DNA of 64,000 nucleotides from Empedobacter brevis_A (GTDB taxonomy: Bacteria; Bacteroidota; Bacteroidia; Flavobacteriales; Weeksellaceae): positions 186,001-250,000 of the forward strand of contig NZ_CBCPHV010000003.1 in the NCBI RefSeq assembly GCF_965118635.1. The letters are read 5' to 3'. Below the pieces are notes generated by a model. That model made no database searches. It was not told the DNA's origin and worked only from the letters and a program-made list of their open reading frames with translations. Below are positions 60,884 to 64,000 of this stretch, in pieces. Both the position numbers and the translations under genes were made by a program. The number at the start of each line of letters is the position of its first letter. Position 1 is the first letter of the stretch.

Positions 60884-61729
60884 TTAGTAATCTGTTAACT
60901 CAGTTTCTGGGTTTTGCTCTAATGCTGCTGCTAATTGCTCATCGTTAGGTGCTTTTCCGTGCCAAGAGTGGCTTCCCATCATGTAATCTACTCCATTACC
61001 CATTTCTGTATGCAATAAGATAGAAACTGGTTTTCCGTTGCCTGTCAATGTTTTAGCTTTTTCTAAAATAGCAATAACTTTCTCTAAGTCGTTCCCGTTT
61101 TCTTCTTCTAAAACAATCCATCCGAAGGCTTCTAGCTTAGCTTTCAAATTTCCTAAAGGCATTACAACATCTGTATCACCATCTATTTGTCTACCGTTGT
61201 AATCAATAGTAGCAATTACATTGTCTACTTTTTTTCCTGCAGCATACATAAATGCTTCCCAAACTTGTCCTTCTTGTAATTCACCATCACCGTGTAATGT
61301 GTAAACTAGTTTGTCGTCATTGTTTAATTTTTTTGCTTGTGCAGCACCTAATGCAACAGATAATCCTTGACCTAATGAACCAGAAGCGATACGAATACCA
61401 GGTAAACCTTCGTGTGTTGTTGGGTGTCCTTGTAGACGAGAGTCTAACTTTCTGAATGTTGCCAACTCGCTTATAGGGAAAAATCCTGAGCGTGCCAATG
61501 TACTATAATAAACTGGAGAAATATGACCATTTGATAAGAAGAATAAGTCTTCTCCCTTTCCGTCCATAGAGAAATCCGTAGAGTATGTCATCACTTTACC
61601 GAATAATGCGGCAAAGAATTCTGCACATCCTAATGAACCACCAGGGTGACCACTATTTACGGCATGTACCATTCTCAAAATATCTCTCCTTGTTTGTTGT
61701 ACTTGTGTGTGAAGTTCTTGAAGTGTCAT
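60884..61729 (-). CDS. transketolase, N-terminal subunit
   Basis: From the ATG at 61729 the product is 281 residues, starting MTLQELHTQV. An extension of the frame to 61801 adds a non-homologous head, which I reject. The thiamine-diphosphate motif is GDGELQEGQVWEA (about 147-159) with IDYNG (the metal Asn) downstream, plus SGHPGGSLG and SNGHISPVYY. It supplies the PP domain that pairs with the C-terminal subunit. It is the first gene of the operon; two secreted-protein genes lie before its partner. Confidence 0.93.
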   Translation of the reverse strand: MTLQELHTQVQQTRRDILRMVHAVNSGHPGGSLGCAEFFAALFGKVMTYSTDFSMDGKGEDLFFLSNGHISPVYYSTLARSGFFPISELATFRKLDSRLQGHPTTHEGLPGIRIASGSLGQGLSVALGAAQAKKLNNDDKLVYTLHGDGELQEGQVWEAFMYAAGKKVDNVIATIDYNGRQIDGDTDVVMPLGNLKAKLEAFGWIVLEEENGNDLEKVIAILEKAKTLTGNGKPVSILLHTEMGNGVDYMMGSHSWHGKAPNDEQLAAALEQNPETELTDY

Positions 61730-62031
61730 TGTTTGTCTATAAAAATTTAAACAAAAATAATTCTTTTTTAATGGGCAAAAAAATGATAGATAAGAAATCA
61801 CTACAAATAGGGAAGATAATCTATGGTTATTAAAATCCTCTGCGAGCTTTAATCAATAGGTTGTTTTATTTTTAGAGAAAGCTGCTTAGGTTTCATTAAT
61901 CGAGAAGCTTCTCGTTGGTCGATAGCTGCGCAGGTTTCACCTAACGAGAAGCTAGGTTTTAGTCAACGAGAAGCTTCTCGTTTGTAATCTCTTCACTAGA
62001 AGTTTTTGTAAAGGTTGTTTGTAAAGAAAAA
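61730..62031. other. intergenic region with palindromic repeats
   Basis: A gap of about 300 bp between the transketolase N start and the terminator of the small conserved gene. It contains the palindromic repeat patch at 61880-61983; otherwise I see no gene or -7 box that matches exactly. Confidence 0.4.
61880..61983. repeat. palindromic repeat patch, CGAGAAGCTTCTCG
   Basis: Two full 14-bp palindromes CGAGAAGCTTCTCG at 61901-61914 and 61967-61980, with a half copy (AACGAGAAGCTA) at 61944. Each is preceded by a related AGGTTT(C/T)A..(T/C)AA segment; the first two units begin AGCTGC.(C/T)AGG about 44 bp apart. A more diverged copy seems to lie near 61850. No T-run follows, so these are not simple terminators. 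Confidence 0.65.
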
Positions 62032-62053
62032 GGACGTGGTTATTACCACGTCC
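62032..62053 (-). terminator. terminator of proC and the small conserved gene
   Basis: Perfect 9-bp stem GGACGTGGT / ACCACGTCC, loop TATT. The A-run to its left (62023-62031) gives the U-tract on the minus strand. It follows the stop at 62062 by 8 bp. Confidence 0.9.
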
Positions 62054-62061
62054 GTTAGTTG

Positions 62062-62304
62062 TTATTCTTCTACATGCCATTCGCCACGATGAGGTATTAA
62101 GGCGTCTCGTACTTGTATCATTTCAGACTCTGTTACAACCAAATATGCCACAGCATATTCTGGTTCTACCTCTACAAATTCGGAAATTGTAGATTGCAAT
62201 TTCTCTTTTTCTGCGTATTGTTTCAGATGAATAGCATGGTGCTTTGCTGTTGGTATAGCGTCGGGACCATAGAAATCCCATATAAGTTTTAACTTCTTTT
62301 CCAT
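62062..62304 (-). CDS. small conserved hypothetical protein
   Basis: From the ATG at 62304 (a TTG 15 bp upstream would lie inside proC) the product is 80 residues, starting MEKKLKLIWDFYGPDAIPTAKHHAIHL. It is compact, His-rich near its N-terminus and acidic at the C-terminus (WHVEE). I do not know the family name, but the pattern (AKHHAIHLKQYA, VTESEMIQVRDALIPHRG) looks conserved. It begins 1 nt after the proC stop codon, so it is co-transcribed and likely translated by coupling. Function unknown; a link to proline or amino-acid metabolism would be speculative. Confidence 0.65.
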   Translation of the reverse strand: MEKKLKLIWDFYGPDAIPTAKHHAIHLKQYAEKEKLQSTISEFVEVEPEYAVAYLVVTESEMIQVRDALIPHRGEWHVEE

Positions 62305-62305
62305 T

Positions 62306-63088
62306 CTAAATTTTTTCAAATGAGGTCTTTATTCCTTTTATTAATGCTGAACTAAATCCTTGATGTTCCATTTCATTTAGTCCTGCTATTGTGCAACCTT
62401 TTGGTGTTGTTACTTTGTCTATTTCTTGTTCTGGGTGCAATCCATTTACAATCAAAAGTTCTGCTGCTCCTTTTACTGTTTGGGTTACAATTTTAGATGC
62501 CGTTTGTGCATCGAAACCTATCTCTATTCCGCCTTGTATCATGGCTCTTATAAAGCGTAAAACATAGGCTATTCCGCATGCACCAACAACGGTTGCAGCG
62601 TTCATTAATTCTTCGTTAATGACAACTGTTTCACCTATTGGGTTGAAAATTGTTTTTACTTCGTTAACCAATGTTTGGCTGCTTGTGTTTCCACAAATAC
62701 ATGTTATCGACTCTTCTACAGATGCTGCTGTGTTTGGCATTGCGCGGAAGATAGACATGTTTTCTGGTAATAATTTTTGGTATGTTTCTAATGAGATACC
62801 TGTTGCTACTGATATTACTAGTTTATCTGTATTGAAATCGTTTTTTAACTGCGTTAAAACTTCTTCTACTTTATATGGTTTTACACAAAGCAAGACGTAA
62901 TCAGCTTCTGATACAGCAGCATGATTGTCGTTTGTTAACGTTACACCTTGTTTGCCAAGATGCTCTAGTTGTGCTAAATTATTGCGTGTTGCAATGATTT
63001 GTTTTGCTTCGAATGCGTTGTTTTTTAGAAGACCTTCTATAATAGAGATTCCTAGATTTCCTGCTCCAATAACTGCAATTTTCTTCAT
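62306..63088 (-). CDS. proC: pyrroline-5-carboxylate reductase
   Basis: From the ATG at 63088 the product is 260 residues, beginning MKKIAVIGAGNLG (NAD(P) Rossmann GxGxxG). An upstream extension to 63160 is not conserved and overlaps the symporter gene, so I reject it. The motif RAMPNTAASVEESIT and the C-terminal PKGCTIAGLNEME segment (P5C signature) are visible. It catalyses the last step of proline synthesis. The symporter gene ends 34 bp upstream, the small conserved gene follows by 1 nt. Confidence 0.95.
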   Translation of the reverse strand: MKKIAVIGAGNLGISIIEGLLKNNAFEAKQIIATRNNLAQLEHLGKQGVTLTNDNHAAVSEADYVLLCVKPYKVEEVLTQLKNDFNTDKLVISVATGISLETYQKLLPENMSIFRAMPNTAASVEESITCICGNTSSQTLVNEVKTIFNPIGETVVINEELMNAATVVGACGIAYVLRFIRAMIQGGIEIGFDAQTASKIVTQTVKGAAELLIVNGLHPEQEIDKVTTPKGCTIAGLNEMEHQGFSSALIKGIKTSFEKI

Positions 63089-63122
63089 AAGTAGTATAGT
63101 GTTAGACTTTTTGATTTGTAAT

Positions 63123-64000
63123 TTAATGAGAAATTTCTTTTTGTTTGTTCGAACTGACAAGCCATAATCCGATAAAGGTTAGTAAACCATTTAGAATAAT
63201 AAGCTCTACACCAATTCTATAGTTGCTAAAGTTAATCACTATTTCGTTGATGATATAAGTAAGCACTGGCGCTAGTAAAGCGACTATAATAATTGAATAT
63301 TTGATGTAAATGTTGCGTTTAGTTAAAATACCGAAAGCGAATAATCCTAATAATGGACCGTATGTATAGCCTGCAACCTCCATTACCAAATAGACGATAG
63401 ATTTGTTATTGATTAGTTTGAAAACCATTATCAAGACAAAGAAAACGATTGTGAATATTAAGTGTACACGAATACGAATCTTTTTCTTCTCGTTTTCTGA
63501 TTTCTCTTTGCGCTCGTTGAGGTTTAATAAATCGACGCAATAAGAACTTGTAATTGCTGTTAATGCTCCGTCGGCAGAAGGGAATAATGCAGAGATTAAA
63601 CCAATGATAAAGATAATCGCGATAATCATCGGGAAATGATGTCCTAATAATGAAAGTGCTGGGAACATATCATCGCCCATAATATTTTGGCCTCCTTGTT
63701 CCATAAAGAAACCGTCGGCTGTATAAAAACCACCTTCGCTCATTGCATATAAGTAAAGTAATCCGCCTAAGAATAGGAAGGCTAAATTGACAATTAATAA
63801 TGTTCCTGCAAAGGTTAACATGTTCTTTTTCGAATTTTTCAGGTTGTCAACAGAGATGTTTTTTTGCATCATTTCTTGGTCAAGCCCAGTCATTGCGATC
63901 GTGATAAACATTCCTCCTAAGATTGTTTTCAAGAAGTATGTTTTAGAATTTGGGTCGAGATTTATGAAATGTGTGTAGTTCTTGGCTTGCATTATATCAT
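63123..64000 (-). CDS. sodium:solute symporter (SSS family), partial 3' part
   Basis: Only the C-terminal ~290 residues are in the window; the frame stays open to the window edge, so the real start lies beyond 64000. About eight membrane helices are present, with the SSS signature GMFITIAMTGLDQEMMQK, PSADGALTAITSSYCVDLLN and YGPLLGLFAFGIL. The family imports a solute with Na+. The substrate is unknown, but the proximity to proC leaves proline/PutP as an idea only. The annotated Met at 63992 is internal. Confidence 0.88.
   Translation of the reverse strand, partial: DIMQAKNYTHFINLDPNSKTYFLKTILGGMFITIAMTGLDQEMMQKNISVDNLKNSKKNMLTFAGTLLIVNLAFLFLGGLLYLYAMSEGGFYTADGFFMEQGGQNIMGDDMFPALSLLGHHFPMIIAIIFIIGLISALFPSADGALTAITSSYCVDLLNLNERKEKSENEKKKIRIRVHLIFTIVFFVLIMVFKLINNKSIVYLVMEVAGYTYGPLLGLFAFGILTKRNIYIKYSIIIVALLAPVLTYIINEIVINFSNYRIGVELIILNGLLTFIGLWLVSSNKQKEISH

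Noticed and set aside
61730..61801. 24-residue N-terminal extension of transketolase N
   Set aside because: Non-homologous, aromatic-rich head; MTLQELH at 61729 matches known starts.
63089..63160. 24-residue extension of proC
   Set aside because: Overlaps the end of the symporter gene and lies before the Rossmann start MKKIAVIG.

Overview
The window is a stretch of chromosome from a low-GC member of the Bacteroidota, order Flavobacteriales, most likely Weeksellaceae (an Empedobacter-like genus is my best guess, not proven). The signs are the Bacteroidota -7 promoter box TAnnTTTG ahead of many genes, almost no Shine-Dalgarno sequences, and lineage families such as DUF2851, the TIGR01201-type HU protein, a TamL-like lipoprotein barrel, GLPGLI-like proteins and a type IX secretion (T9SS) C-terminal signal. 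Nearly all of it is ordinary core chromosome. I see no insertion sequence, prophage, CRISPR array or defence island.

Layout. 1-2.7 kb: a small lipoprotein, a DUF6261-like protein and a secreted HExxH protein lying between two identical terminators. 2.8-7.5 kb: a tripartite drug-efflux operon (TetR, TolC, EmrA, EmrB; minus strand). 7.6-10.4 kb: DUF2851, a PspC-like protein and a four-repeat helix-hairpin-helix protein. 10.5-18.6 kb: M16 protease, FAD dehydrogenase, bleomycin-hydrolase-type C1 peptidase, a 4 x 42 bp tandem repeat and a BamA/TamA-type barrel. 19.1-20.9 kb: two minus-strand tRNA arrays (three Gly-TCC, three Leu-TAA, one Gly-GCC) on either side of an alpha/beta-hydrolase-like lipoprotein gene. 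21-28 kb: accD, fbaA, tamL, an rRNA/tRNA methyltransferase, a serine hydrolase and HU. 28.3-37 kb: an ABC permease translationally coupled to the Prc protease, surE, a TPR protein and gyrA. 37.3-42.6 kb: rpmH, ftsE, two glycosyltransferases, a 2OG-Fe(II) oxygenase and kdsA. 42.6-47.8 kb: hemN, hpt, adk, pyrD, obgE and ybaB. 47.9-53.7 kb: a T9SS-exported metzincin, rhomboid protease, ATP-grasp ligase, DinB-like protein and NRDE protein. 53.8-57.5 kb: clpC, RNase P RNA and a PAS-LuxR regulator. 57.7-61.7 kb: a split transketolase whose two subunit genes are separated by two paralogous secreted-protein genes. 61.8-64 kb: a palindromic repeat patch, a small conserved protein, proC and the 3' part of a sodium:solute symporter.

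How genes work together. The window carries central metabolism (fbaA, split transketolase, accD, kdsA, hemN, pyrD, hpt, adk, proC), information processing (gyrA, rpmH, obgE, HU, YbaB, rnpB, tRNAs), envelope biogenesis (two Omp85-type barrels, kdsA, glycosyltransferases) and proteolysis (M16, C1, S41, rhomboid, ClpC, metzincin). Intergenic regions are short, and many convergent pairs share one bidirectional hairpin terminator.

I found no clearly new system. The points most worth a second look are the secreted paralog pair inside the transketolase operon, the A4-C69 mismatch in tRNA-Gly(GCC), the interleaved tRNA arrays, the 42-bp tandem array, the CGAGAAGCTTCTCG palindromes, the glycosyltransferase/2OG-oxygenase pair, and the orphan ABC permease fused into the prc operon.
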